The position numbers and the translations under genes are program-made. 64,000 nucleotides of DNA from Candidatus Dependentiae bacterium (GTDB lineage Bacteria > Babelota > Babeliae > Babelales > Vermiphilaceae): assembly GCA_040878395.1 (NCBI GenBank), contig JBBDMI010000005.1, positions 80,851-144,850 of the forward strand, written 5' to 3'. Below, in pieces: positions 7,782 through 16,614 of the stretch (the stretch's first letter is position 1; the number at the start of each line of letters is the position of its first letter). Under the pieces are notes generated by a model. The model saw only the letters and a program-made list of their open reading frames with translations. It had not been told where the DNA came from and did no database searches.

Positions 7782-9860
7782 ATGAAATTTAAAATTCCGA
7801 TATTACTCTGTGTATTTTTTTTAATACACAGCATCTATCCAGCTGACACAGGTCCTTGGAACGCTAGATCATACATTTCAGAACTTAACAGTTGGCTTTC
7901 TACATGTAAAACATTGTTTCCTAGATGCACTATGTTAGAAGCTTGTGCCCTTATATTAAAACATCGCAAACTGCCTTTAGAAATTACAAGCTCATCCCCT
8001 GCAGCATCTAGTAATGAGACTACAGATGTCCCCTTAGAAGCTTATGTACAATGCCTACAACAAGAAAATGACGCAATCGAAAAAACATACCTACTTTGCA
8101 AGCCTCAGGATACCTGTGCATTATTACTAGAAAAACTTGATCATCAAACGACAACAAAAGACGCACAAAAAATATTAAAACATCCTAATGCCTCAAAAAG
8201 CATATTATGGCCATCTATAAATAATATTAAATCTGTAACAGAGGGACTTCAAAGATGGCATAAAATTTGCCTAGAACTTGACCCCGAATGTAGATTTATC
8301 GAATGCTGCAACCTCATTCTTACACATCAAATGAAAACAGCGTTAAAAAACAGATTCGAAAGAAACATTCAAAGTAAATGCATGGAAGCCTTAGAACAAT
8401 CTTGTAATTTCTTAGAAATGGCAATCGAAACTGAAAACTACAAATTTGAAGAAGCATGCGCTTACAGTATTACTTTTCCTGGTATTACTTTGCCTTTACC
8501 AGCATTACAAATGCTAAGCAAAGAACCACAATATGTAACTAATTACAAAGATTTCATCAAAGAATTAAACACAGCCAAAGAAGCGAACATAACCAAAATG
8601 TGCTGTAACATTATAGCTCAACCGCAAATGTCTCACACTTGGCAACAAGTAGCTTCTGCTAGCCACTCACTTAATTTAATTACTGAAATGATTCGCCATA
8701 AGCGATATATGCACTGCCCTAAAGAAAAGCTCGCTTTGAGCAAAGGCTATCTATTGCATGGCTATCCGGGAGTAGGCAAATCAAGTGCAGCTCAAATGTT
8801 CGCCATGCTCTATCAACGCCCATTTGTCAAAATTAACTGTGCAGCCATACAAACAAAATGGCAAGCTTCTTCCGTTGAAAATCTTGATAAGCTATTAGCA
8901 CCAATTATCCAAAGTAATGATCCTTGGGTTATTGTTCTTGAAGAGCTAGATGCACTCCAAAAAACTAAAAGCGCCGATTCCGATGGACGCTCAAATGCCC
9001 TTACGCTGCTTCAAAGCTGGATGGACGAAAGTAAAAATCCTAATTTAATAATAGTAGGAACTTCAAATTATCTCAAAGAGATTCCAGATTCAGTTTCAAG
9101 TCGCGTACGCATCATCCATGTACCACTGCCAAAATATAACGCTCGATCAGTAATTGCTCAAGCATATCTGAATGAAAACGAAATAAAATACAATAAAAAC
9201 ATTGTACATATTATTGCAGAAGAAACCGGTGGCCTCATACCAGGAACAACCGGCCTTACAGGAAGAGAAATTCGATTAATTGTAAATGAACTTCACCTTT
9301 CTATTTGTGACAAACTTTATAAAAAGCACCTTGAAGGTATTCCTCCAGAAATGCCTCGCATTGCAACTGAAGAGTTAACACAGCTCGCCATAAAAAAAGT
9401 AAAGGGTGAACTATCTGCTGGCAAAAAACCATTAACAATCCAAGGCAGAAAATGGAAAGAATTTAGAGAATCACCTGATTTCTGGCCAGCAGTAAATGCA
9501 GGCGCAACCTATACTGGACTTGTATGGTCCTTCATTCAAGGTGCTTATGGCATGCATATGTCATCTCAACAACTTGACATCAGCAAACAACAAGCTGAAA
9601 ATAGCGATGCTCAATTACTAATCACTTTATTTAAAGACAAAAAAGATAAAGAATACACTGAAAAAACATTTTGGGGAAAAGGCGTACGATCAGTGAAAGG
9701 CGATAATAAAGTTCAATCTAATTCGTGGTGGAACTTGCCATGGAGGTGGTGGTCACTGAGTGAACGTACTGAATATACAGACCAGGAAAATATGCTTCAT
9801 CCATATATTAATAAACTCGCCGAACGCGCCGCTACTCAATGTATGCTTGAAAAAAAATAA
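7782..9860 (+). CDS. Exported AAA+ ATPase
   Basis: 692 residues. A clear signal peptide (IPILLCVFFLIHSIYPAD) precedes a Cys-containing helical region of about 280 residues with no known domain. The AAA+ module begins at about residue 320: Walker A HGYPGVGKSS (about 325-334), Walker B VIVLEELDAL (about 382-391), sensor 1 IIVGTSN, and a probable arginine finger in SVSSRVRI. The type resembles classical AAA proteins (FtsH, Ycf46 or spastin-like) rather than ClpB. A hydrophobic stretch near 570-590 may be a membrane segment. An exported ATPase is odd, since the periplasm has no ATP; action in a host compartment, or membrane anchoring with the AAA domain in the cytoplasm, are alternatives. Genes on both sides are in the same direction, the second one downstream encoding the putative immunity protein. 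Confidence 0.85.
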   Translation: MKFKIPILLCVFFLIHSIYPADTGPWNARSYISELNSWLSTCKTLFPRCTMLEACALILKHRKLPLEITSSSPAASSNETTDVPLEAYVQCLQQENDAIEKTYLLCKPQDTCALLLEKLDHQTTTKDAQKILKHPNASKSILWPSINNIKSVTEGLQRWHKICLELDPECRFIECCNLILTHQMKTALKNRFERNIQSKCMEALEQSCNFLEMAIETENYKFEEACAYSITFPGITLPLPALQMLSKEPQYVTNYKDFIKELNTAKEANITKMCCNIIAQPQMSHTWQQVASASHSLNLITEMIRHKRYMHCPKEKLALSKGYLLHGYPGVGKSSAAQMFAMLYQRPFVKINCAAIQTKWQASSVENLDKLLAPIIQSNDPWVIVLEELDALQKTKSADSDGRSNALTLLQSWMDESKNPNLIIVGTSNYLKEIPDSVSSRVRIIHVPLPKYNARSVIAQAYLNENEIKYNKNIVHIIAEETGGLIPGTTGLTGREIRLIVNELHLSICDKLYKKHLEGIPPEMPRIATEELTQLAIKKVKGELSAGKKPLTIQGRKWKEFRESPDFWPAVNAGATYTGLVWSFIQGAYGMHMSSQQLDISKQQAENSDAQLLITLFKDKKDKEYTEKTFWGKGVRSVKGDNKVQSNSWWNLPWRWWSLSERTEYTDQENMLHPYINKLAERAATQCMLEKK

Positions 9861-9871
9861 TAATATTTACT

Positions 9872-9901
9872 GCATAAGGCATCAAATTTGATGCCTTATG
9901 C
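9872..9901. promoter_or_regulatory. Perfect 30-bp palindrome between AAA+ and toxin-like genes
   Basis: GCATAAGGCATCAAA followed directly by its exact reverse complement. In RNA it would form a strong hairpin just upstream of the ribosome-binding site of the 1430-aa gene. No U-tract follows, so it is not a standard terminator. It may stabilise the upstream mRNA end, attenuate transcription, be an mRNA-processing site or bind a dimeric regulator. Confidence 0.55.
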
Positions 9902-9917
9902 AAAAATGGAGAAAAAA

Positions 9918-12900
9918 ATGTTAAAAAATAAAATTGTATTCACACTACTCTTATCTCTATTCTGTTTTTATTTAAATAATATACATGCAGCAGAAACTAT
10001 AATAGCAACAGTAACTGCAGCTGCTGCTAAAGTAGCAGCAACAACCAAGGTTGTTGCTGAAGAAACCGCTAAAGCTGTTGCTGTAGATATTGCCACAGAT
10101 CCTATTAAAGAAAGCCTGTCTCACCCTGCAGACAATGGTACTGATAAATTCCTAAAAGGAATGGCCGTCAACAAAGCTTTCAGTTATGCCATGTCAAACC
10201 CTAATGATCTAAAAAATGTTAAAAATTTTTCAGATTTAATAAATCACCTTAAGCACTTTCCTGAAGTTAAAAATAATCTTCAGTGTCAGATGCAACAAAT
10301 TTTGAACTCATTTACTCAATCTATGCATCCTAATACAACACAAGATATGATTGAAGCATGTATTATTAAAGATCTCAAATTACAAAATATCAATCCGGCT
10401 TTTATCCATAACTTACAAGACCAGCTCGCGCAAAAAGCCTTCTTTGATCAAAATGGAAAATTCATTGGCATTCCAGCCTCAACACTAGCGAAATTAAATG
10501 CTCAAATTATTGAATTACAAGAAAATCTTGCAAAAATAGTTTATGACTCAGAAGGTTTTTATAAAGGATTTAGTTCAGAATTGGACAAACAAGAATGGAC
10601 AAACCTTATCGCCAAATTTGCTGAACATAATGTATTTACTGAAAAAAAAGAACTGGAAGTATTTTTAAAAGAGAAAGAAATCTCTAAAAAAAGCTATTTT
10701 TTATTCGGCCAATGCAATAAAAATCCGGTAACAATAGAAAAAATCAAATCGGTTCGATTTGAACAAGATTTTATCAAATTAAACAGAGCACTACATAACA
10801 AAGATTATAAAAATGCAAAATCAATTGTCGATACATACAAAAATGATTCATCACTGATAACATGTGAACATTATAATAAGCTCCATCAGGCATACATCAA
10901 ATCAGGAGCAGACTTAATAGCCACACCACCTATCGTAAAAATGGAATTCTTAATGCCCGTAGATAAAACAACCGAAGCAGCATCTACATCAAGCACATCT
11001 CACCCATCAACAGCTCCCGGGGTAACATTCCGCATTCCTTTTGGTAATGCAAGAAGTGACTTAACTGAACGACCTGCTGCGGCAATGCCTCATGCAGTTG
11101 TCAATACCGCACCTGCAGCAGCCGGGTCAGTAAAATCAAATAACTCAGCATCAACATCCGGAGTATCTTCATCGAAAAGCTCAGTGCAAAATCAAGCTGA
11201 TGCAAAAAAAGGATGTTCCCGTTATGGAAAAAATGAAGGCACAACAGGTAACGCTAACACGCAAAAAAAACTGAACGTTTCAAGTGAACTAACCAAAAAA
11301 GAACTAACGTTCGCTGAACTACAAGAACAAGTGGCTCAAGCTGCCAAAAAGTCGCCGATATACACTATTGATAAAGATGGCAATCAAATAAGAGTACAAG
11401 ATAAAAAAGTGGATGGCATACGTGGCAACAACTCAACAACTGGAAAACCAACCGTGTCCGCAGATACCGATGGCGCACTATTAACAAAAGCTGAGGAGGC
11501 TGAACTTTTAAACGATTATCGCAATAAAGGTACTGTTTCTGGTGAACCCGCTCATATAAATGACTCTCGTCACAATCCATACGGCGGCACCCAAAGTGGT
11601 CAAACTGTAGGCGAGCACCGAAATACTTCAACCCCTGCCCAACAGGATGCATTAGTCGAAGTCTTCAATCAAAAAGCTCGTGCATGGTATTCAAAACTGT
11701 CTGTAGATGAAAAACTTAAACTGATTGAAGGCAAAGGAACCAGAGAATCTGCACACTATGCATTAAGTCGCATGGAAAAACATGACCCGGCCTTGGCACA
11801 ACAATACAAACAACTCAAAAAAGGGCTTGTATACGAGTTTGCATCAGCTTTACACCCAGATGCATCTATTGAACAACTGGAAAAATGCATCTTAAAAATA
11901 CATAGACTCGTTGCAAAAGACGACAAATTGCATTTCGAGCAAGCAGTTGCACATAATGCACAAGAACTTAAAGCTGAAAATGCTCACGATATTGAGCTAC
12001 TTTTTAAAGACATAAAAGAATTTCAGTTAAAAGTTTCTCAATATATTATGAGCCCAGACGGTTACACAAAAGAAGCACTTTCACTAACTGATCGCAAAGA
12101 TTTAGCACGTTTTATTACCAACTTCGCTGAAAAGCATGCTTTTGAAAATCGAGCAGAGTTAGAAATCTTTTTACGAGCATGTCATGAATACGACGTCGAT
12201 GCATTTGAACCTATCGCTAAAGCTAAAGTTGGCAAAGTTACTAATCCAATCGATAAAAAACGTGAAGGTCGCCCATGGACGGCTGCCAAAGCTGGAGCAT
12301 CCCATATAAGATATGGATATTTACGCGCAAAATCTTGGTTATTTGGCAGTACCGCGACAAAAGAACAGGTTCTCACACAACGTAACGCACAACAATTTGA
12401 TAAAGATTATACAGCATGTGAACATGCAATGGAAAAAGGCAACTTAGCATATATAAAAAACATTGTTGATCAATACAACGCTCAAGCAGATAGTTCAGTC
12501 CAAATGCAAGAATATACAGACATGATGAACGAACTAATGCAAAAAGCTGAAGAACAAATTGCTCAACAAGCTGGTCCATCCACTGCATCAGACAGCACTC
12601 GAAAAGTAGATGAAATCATTCTTTCTGATCAAACGCCATCTGCTGCACAAACCAACGAAGTGGCGACTGATCTTGGCATAATTCCTGCTGAACAATATCA
12701 ACTTTTTAAAGAAAGTTCATCAGCCTGTCTTGAGGCTAGTAAACTTTATCAAGAACTTGGGTTAATTAAAGAGGCAATATCGGTATTTGAAATTGCACAA
12801 AACGTTGAGGATTTTTTACAATCGGAAGGCATTGAATACACCAAGCAAAACATGGTCGACATTATCAATAAACTCGAGACCGTTACTACCGAAATGATTG

Positions 12901-14210
12901 CAGCTGCTAAAAACGAGCAAGCATTTAAAACCGGAGTTGTCAAAGGAGCAGTCGCAGGAGTTACTGACATTAAAGGAATTTTTAATAATATATGCAATTC
13001 ATTTAAAGGCATGCGCGATTTAGCATATTACATGGCTCAACAAGACGCACTTAATGACGCTTTTGATACGGGAGACTTTGAGCATGTTCGCGCAGGTTTG
13101 CAAGAAAATCAAGAACGCGCAGAACGATTAACACAACAGTTTGAACAACTGTCACAAGATGTGCAAACATTTATAGATAACATGCCAAACATGACCGAAC
13201 AAGATTGGGAAGCTTTTGGCCATCAAGTTGGTGAATTTGCCGGGCGTGAGACTGCTACCATATATGCGCATGGTGCATTGGCAAAAGGCCTCACAAAAGC
13301 CGGAAGAGTCCTTTCCAACGAATTAAAAAACACCGTTCAAAAAGGAACGATTTACGTTAACCTGCAAAATCCAACACCAACTGAAGTTGCTGCACGCATG
13401 GCTATAAAAACCGAACAACAAATTGCTGGGCGAGCCGGACGTGTTTTAGGTGATGCTGAAATCTCAGGCCTATATGCCGATGTTGGAAAAGCAGCAGTTG
13501 TAGTCGAAGATGCTGTCATTAAAACAGCAGAAAAAACAGGAACATTGTTCAAAACTGCTGATTCTGCATCTAAATCAACTGGAGCCACTCGAGCGCTTCA
13601 AGGTGCCGGCATTGCAGGAGAAGCAGCTCAACAAGCAGGTCCATCAACAATTGATAAAGGGAAATATCCGGCAAACGAACCGACTGCTGCTGTTGAAGAT
13701 CAAAGCAAATTCAAAGGTGCAACCCAAGAACCTGCACAACGAACGGGAAAAGTTGAATATAAAGCAGCAACTCATTGCCAAGAAGCTGTTAAAAATCTAA
13801 AAACAGAAATAAGAAAACAAATCATTTGTGATAAAGAACCTTTTAAACAATCACTTTATTCAACGGAAACCTATCAGCAATCTCTTATACAACCGGTTAA
13901 CCATCAATTACAAAAGTTAGGACTACAACCGCCTTCAAAGAAATTCTTTAAACATATTTATAACGAGCACATGCCTAAAGGTCCTAATGCAATACTTGGG
14001 AAAAAGTCTATTTTCCTTAGAGATACAAACCTGATAGAGATAGCAACTAAAGCATGGGAAAATGGCGTACTTGTAGAACCCGGAGTAAAAGTGTATGATT
14101 TTAACAAAATTATAGGTGTTACCAAAGATGGTATATATACAACTAAAGTTAAAGTTGTATTAGCCGATTCTCAAGATCGCTTTAGAACAATTTATCCCAC
14201 CTGTTTATGA
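9918..14210 (+). CDS. Large exported polymorphic-toxin-like protein
   Basis: 1430 residues from the ATG at 9918, which has GGAG at good distance and begins a signal peptide (KIVFTLLLSLFCFYLNNIHAAE); an upstream in-frame ATG lies in the hairpin. Two related helical regions (about 125-340 and 620-910) look like an internal duplication: compare WTNLIAKFAEHNVFTEKKEL with LARFITNFAEKHAFENRAEL. A Ser/Thr/Ala-rich linker lies near 355-470. The last 140 residues or so look like a separate toxin module: HIYNEHMP, GKKSIFL, VYDFNKIIG and the terminal RTIYP. A His pair, a Lys and a terminal Thr/Tyr motif recall BECR-fold (EndoU/barnase-like) RNase toxins, but that assignment is tentative. The 20-bp gap to a small unexported gene supports a toxin-immunity pair. 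Confidence 0.7.
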   Translation: MLKNKIVFTLLLSLFCFYLNNIHAAETIIATVTAAAAKVAATTKVVAEETAKAVAVDIATDPIKESLSHPADNGTDKFLKGMAVNKAFSYAMSNPNDLKNVKNFSDLINHLKHFPEVKNNLQCQMQQILNSFTQSMHPNTTQDMIEACIIKDLKLQNINPAFIHNLQDQLAQKAFFDQNGKFIGIPASTLAKLNAQIIELQENLAKIVYDSEGFYKGFSSELDKQEWTNLIAKFAEHNVFTEKKELEVFLKEKEISKKSYFLFGQCNKNPVTIEKIKSVRFEQDFIKLNRALHNKDYKNAKSIVDTYKNDSSLITCEHYNKLHQAYIKSGADLIATPPIVKMEFLMPVDKTTEAASTSSTSHPSTAPGVTFRIPFGNARSDLTERPAAAMPHAVVNTAPAAAGSVKSNNSASTSGVSSSKSSVQNQADAKKGCSRYGKNEGTTGNANTQKKLNVSSELTKKELTFAELQEQVAQAAKKSPIYTIDKDGNQIRVQDKKVDGIRGNNSTTGKPTVSADTDGALLTKAEEAELLNDYRNKGTVSGEPAHINDSRHNPYGGTQSGQTVGEHRNTSTPAQQDALVEVFNQKARAWYSKLSVDEKLKLIEGKGTRESAHYALSRMEKHDPALAQQYKQLKKGLVYEFASALHPDASIEQLEKCILKIHRLVAKDDKLHFEQAVAHNAQELKAENAHDIELLFKDIKEFQLKVSQYIMSPDGYTKEALSLTDRKDLARFITNFAEKHAFENRAELEIFLRACHEYDVDAFEPIAKAKVGKVTNPIDKKREGRPWTAAKAGASHIRYGYLRAKSWLFGSTATKEQVLTQRNAQQFDKDYTACEHAMEKGNLAYIKNIVDQYNAQADSSVQMQEYTDMMNELMQKAEEQIAQQAGPSTASDSTRKVDEIILSDQTPSAAQTNEVATDLGIIPAEQYQLFKESSSACLEASKLYQELGLIKEAISVFEIAQNVEDFLQSEGIEYTKQNMVDIINKLETVTTEMIAAAKNEQAFKTGVVKGAVAGVTDIKGIFNNICNSFKGMRDLAYYMAQQDALNDAFDTGDFEHVRAGLQENQERAERLTQQFEQLSQDVQTFIDNMPNMTEQDWEAFGHQVGEFAGRETATIYAHGALAKGLTKAGRVLSNELKNTVQKGTIYVNLQNPTPTEVAARMAIKTEQQIAGRAGRVLGDAEISGLYADVGKAAVVVEDAVIKTAEKTGTLFKTADSASKSTGATRALQGAGIAGEAAQQAGPSTIDKGKYPANEPTAAVEDQSKFKGATQEPAQRTGKVEYKAATHCQEAVKNLKTEIRKQIICDKEPFKQSLYSTETYQQSLIQPVNHQLQKLGLQPPSKKFFKHIYNEHMPKGPNAILGKKSIFLRDTNLIEIATKAWENGVLVEPGVKVYDFNKIIGVTKDGIYTTKVKVVLADSQDRFRTIYPTCL

Positions 14211-14230
14211 TATTTAAATAAAGGAACTTC

Positions 14231-14530
14231 ATGTCAATTGTAGTATCTATCATAGAAGAAGATGGAGAATTAGTTAAAGAAGTAGGATTGTTAGAAGATG
14301 TCGAAATTAGCAAGATTGCAAAATCAGCTAAACTTCTGGATCTAAAATGCTTGCCTTTTCTCGATCCATATTCATATACTTATTATAATGAATTACAAGC
14401 TAATCAAATATTAAAAGAAATTCCAAAATTAAAACAATATGATATTCCAAGTCATGTAATAGATATTTTGGAAAAAGGAGCATTAGAGGTATCTAAAGGC
14501 TTTTTATTACTAAAATTTGAAGGCGAATAA
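14231..14530 (+). CDS. Putative immunity protein for the adjacent toxin module
   Basis: 99 residues, acidic, without signal peptide in a region where nearly every gene has one. It starts 20 bp after the toxin-like gene with AAAGGA before the ATG. The sequence CLPFLDPYSYTYYNELQ followed by a helical region looks like a compact single domain. I cannot name the family. Gene order, size and cytoplasmic location are those of immunity genes in polymorphic toxin systems, where the protein binds the C-terminal toxin module of its neighbour. Confidence 0.6.
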   Translation: MSIVVSIIEEDGELVKEVGLLEDVEISKIAKSAKLLDLKCLPFLDPYSYTYYNELQANQILKEIPKLKQYDIPSHVIDILEKGALEVSKGFLLLKFEGE

Positions 14531-14675
14531 CCTGCAATTATTTATACCTACAAAAAAAACATAATGTATTAGTTAGCGTAGTATTTGGCATCATATGGAT
14601 AAACTGATAAACTTTAATGAATCACAAAAGTAATATCAGCTAAAATTTATTATTTTATCAAAAACAAGGCTCCAT

Positions 14676-15938
14676 ATGTTACAGAAAAGAAATTTCTCTC
14701 TATTATTATCAATTTGCATTGCTTTATTTTATCAATCCTATATCGCAACAAACAATAATAACTTTAGCCCTTTAATTAATGCTTGCTATAACGGAAACAT
14801 AAAAATTGTACGTAGATTAATTGCGAATGGTGCAGATGTCAACGCTTCAAGCGTAAACGGATTTACCCCTCTACATTGTGCAATTATAAATGGAAGTATT
14901 GAGATGTTAAATATCTTGATTGCAGCTGGTGCCGACATAAATGCTGTAATTAAAGGAGGACTTACCCCCTTACATTGCGCTTCTTTGAACGGACAAACGG
15001 ATATAACTAACATTCTAATTCAATCTGGTGCAAAAATACAAACCGAAGATAATTATGGATACACACCTTTACATTGCGCATCGATCTCAAACTATCTCGA
15101 AGTTGTCCGTATACTTGTTAATGAAGTCACCAATGTAAACATACCCGATAAATACGGTCTGTCGCCATTACATATTGCCGCTGAAAAAGGATATTCACAA
15201 ATAGTCTACCTTTTACTAAAAGCTGGTGGAGATGTATCTTTGGCAACAGACGAAGGAGTTCTTCCTCTGCATTGTGCATCTTTAAGCGGCGATTTAGAAA
15301 CTTTTAACATGTTAGTTGCAGCTGGTGCAAATATAAACGCTATGACAAATAACGGTACTACCGCTTTGCATTGTGCCTCGGAGTATGGTCATTTAGATCT
15401 AGCACTTGTTTGTATTAAAATGATTTCCAATTTAGATATAGCAGATATTAATGGAATTACTCCTTTAATAGATGCAAGTCGCTTTGGTCACTGTGATATA
15501 GCCCAAGCCTTAATCAATGCAGGCGCAAATATAGAAGCTACAACTAATGACGGTTACACACCTTTATATAGCGCAGCTTACAATAATCAAATCGAAACTC
15601 TTTGCTTTCTTATTAAACACAGAGCTAATGTAAACACTGCAGACAACAATGGTGCTACCGCTTTAAATATTGCTGCTTCTAGTGGCCATACTCAAATTGT
15701 GCAAATTTTAATTGAAGCAGGTGCAGATTTAAATCTTGCAAGCAATGCCGGATTCACACCATTAATAAATGCTGCTGCTGAAGGACATTTAGATCTCGTA
15801 CATATTCTTATAAAAGCCGGTGCCAATGTCAACAGCACAACTACAAGTGGAAACACCGCATTGAAAAGTGCAGCTTTCTACGGGCACAGCGAAATTATTG
15901 ACATCTTAATTTCAGCAGGCTCAAAAATAAATTCATAA
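14676..15938 (+). CDS. Exported ankyrin-repeat protein (12 repeats)
   Basis: 420 residues. An N-terminal hydrophobic segment (FSLLLSICIALFYQSYIA) acts as signal peptide. Twelve consecutive 33-residue ankyrin repeats fill the rest, each with the TPLHCA-type turn and a GADVN/GANIN-type end, and the protein stops right after the last repeat. Ankyrin arrays bind proteins; in intracellular bacteria exported ankyrin proteins commonly act on host targets. AAGG precedes the ATG. It stands alone between the immunity gene and a hairpin terminator. No other domain is present. Confidence 0.9.
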   Translation: MLQKRNFSLLLSICIALFYQSYIATNNNNFSPLINACYNGNIKIVRRLIANGADVNASSVNGFTPLHCAIINGSIEMLNILIAAGADINAVIKGGLTPLHCASLNGQTDITNILIQSGAKIQTEDNYGYTPLHCASISNYLEVVRILVNEVTNVNIPDKYGLSPLHIAAEKGYSQIVYLLLKAGGDVSLATDEGVLPLHCASLSGDLETFNMLVAAGANINAMTNNGTTALHCASEYGHLDLALVCIKMISNLDIADINGITPLIDASRFGHCDIAQALINAGANIEATTNDGYTPLYSAAYNNQIETLCFLIKHRANVNTADNNGATALNIAASSGHTQIVQILIEAGADLNLASNAGFTPLINAAAEGHLDLVHILIKAGANVNSTTTSGNTALKSAAFYGHSEIIDILISAGSKINS

Positions 15939-15983
15939 AGAATCTAATGCACAAAATTACAAAGTTATTTTTCAGTTTTTTAT

Positions 15984-16005
15984 AAGGCGCTCAAATGGGC
16001 GCTTT
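15984..16005 (+). terminator. Hairpin terminator after the ankyrin gene
   Basis: AAGGCGCTC and GGGCGCTTT can pair over a four-base AAAT loop (9 bp including two G-U pairs), about 45 bp after the stop codon and followed by a short T-rich run. Confidence 0.5.
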
Positions 16006-16157
16006 ACTTTGTATTAAAAATCTCATACTTTTAGCAACATATCCTTGCAATAATGCTTCTAATCAATACAATAAAATAATGAGCAAAAATTAATTAAAAC
16101 ACAAAGCATTATCACATTGAAAGACAACTAAGATTCAATACAAAAAGATAAAAAATC

Positions 16158-16604
16158 ATGAAAAAAACAACATTACTGTTATTCACATTTTTTTTAAACA
16201 CACAGGTGCGTGCAAACGACTATAAGCAAGATTTTTTTGATGACTTAATAAAAGTAAAAAAAAAAGAAGAACTTACTTTACGACAAAAAAGAGAACATCA
16301 CATCAAACTTTTTATACGTTATTCGGGACTGTTATCCATAATATCGATAATAAGTACATTTACCTATAACAAATATTTCAATTATGTTTGTACGACAAAA
16401 CAAAAAAAATGGCTCTATCCAGATGATATTTCAAATGCCCAAGGCATTATATTTGCCAGCCTCAAACTACTATTGTTAAGTAAATACATTGCATTGCCAT
16501 CTTTCATCAGTTCACTCATATATGGATTATATAATGAACATCATATCAAAACAATCAAAAGAAAATTGTGTATACTTGAAAAACAAACAAAAAAAAATAT
16601 TTAA
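16158..16604 (+). CDS. Exported/membrane protein of unknown function
   Basis: 148 residues with a signal peptide (TTLLLFTFFLNTQVRAND), a charged stretch, and two hydrophobic segments (SGLLSIISIISTFTYN and LLLLSKYIALPSFISSLIYG). No known family. The ribosome-binding site is weak. The next gene starts 10 bp after the stop, so the pair is probably co-transcribed and the two products may act together in a membrane. Confidence 0.65.
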   Translation: MKKTTLLLFTFFLNTQVRANDYKQDFFDDLIKVKKKEELTLRQKREHHIKLFIRYSGLLSIISIISTFTYNKYFNYVCTTKQKKWLYPDDISNAQGIIFASLKLLLLSKYIALPSFISSLIYGLYNEHHIKTIKRKLCILEKQTKKNI

Positions 16605-16614
16605 TTGGAAACAT

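Noticed and set aside
11365-13800. Several 60-100-codon frames inside the toxin-like gene
   Set aside because: They overlap a long gene with consistent signal peptide, internal repeats and composition, and show no independent start signals.
14231-14530. Toxin-antitoxin interpretation of the 99-aa gene
   Set aside because: The partner is a very large exported protein rather than a small cytoplasmic toxin, so a polymorphic toxin and immunity pair fits better.
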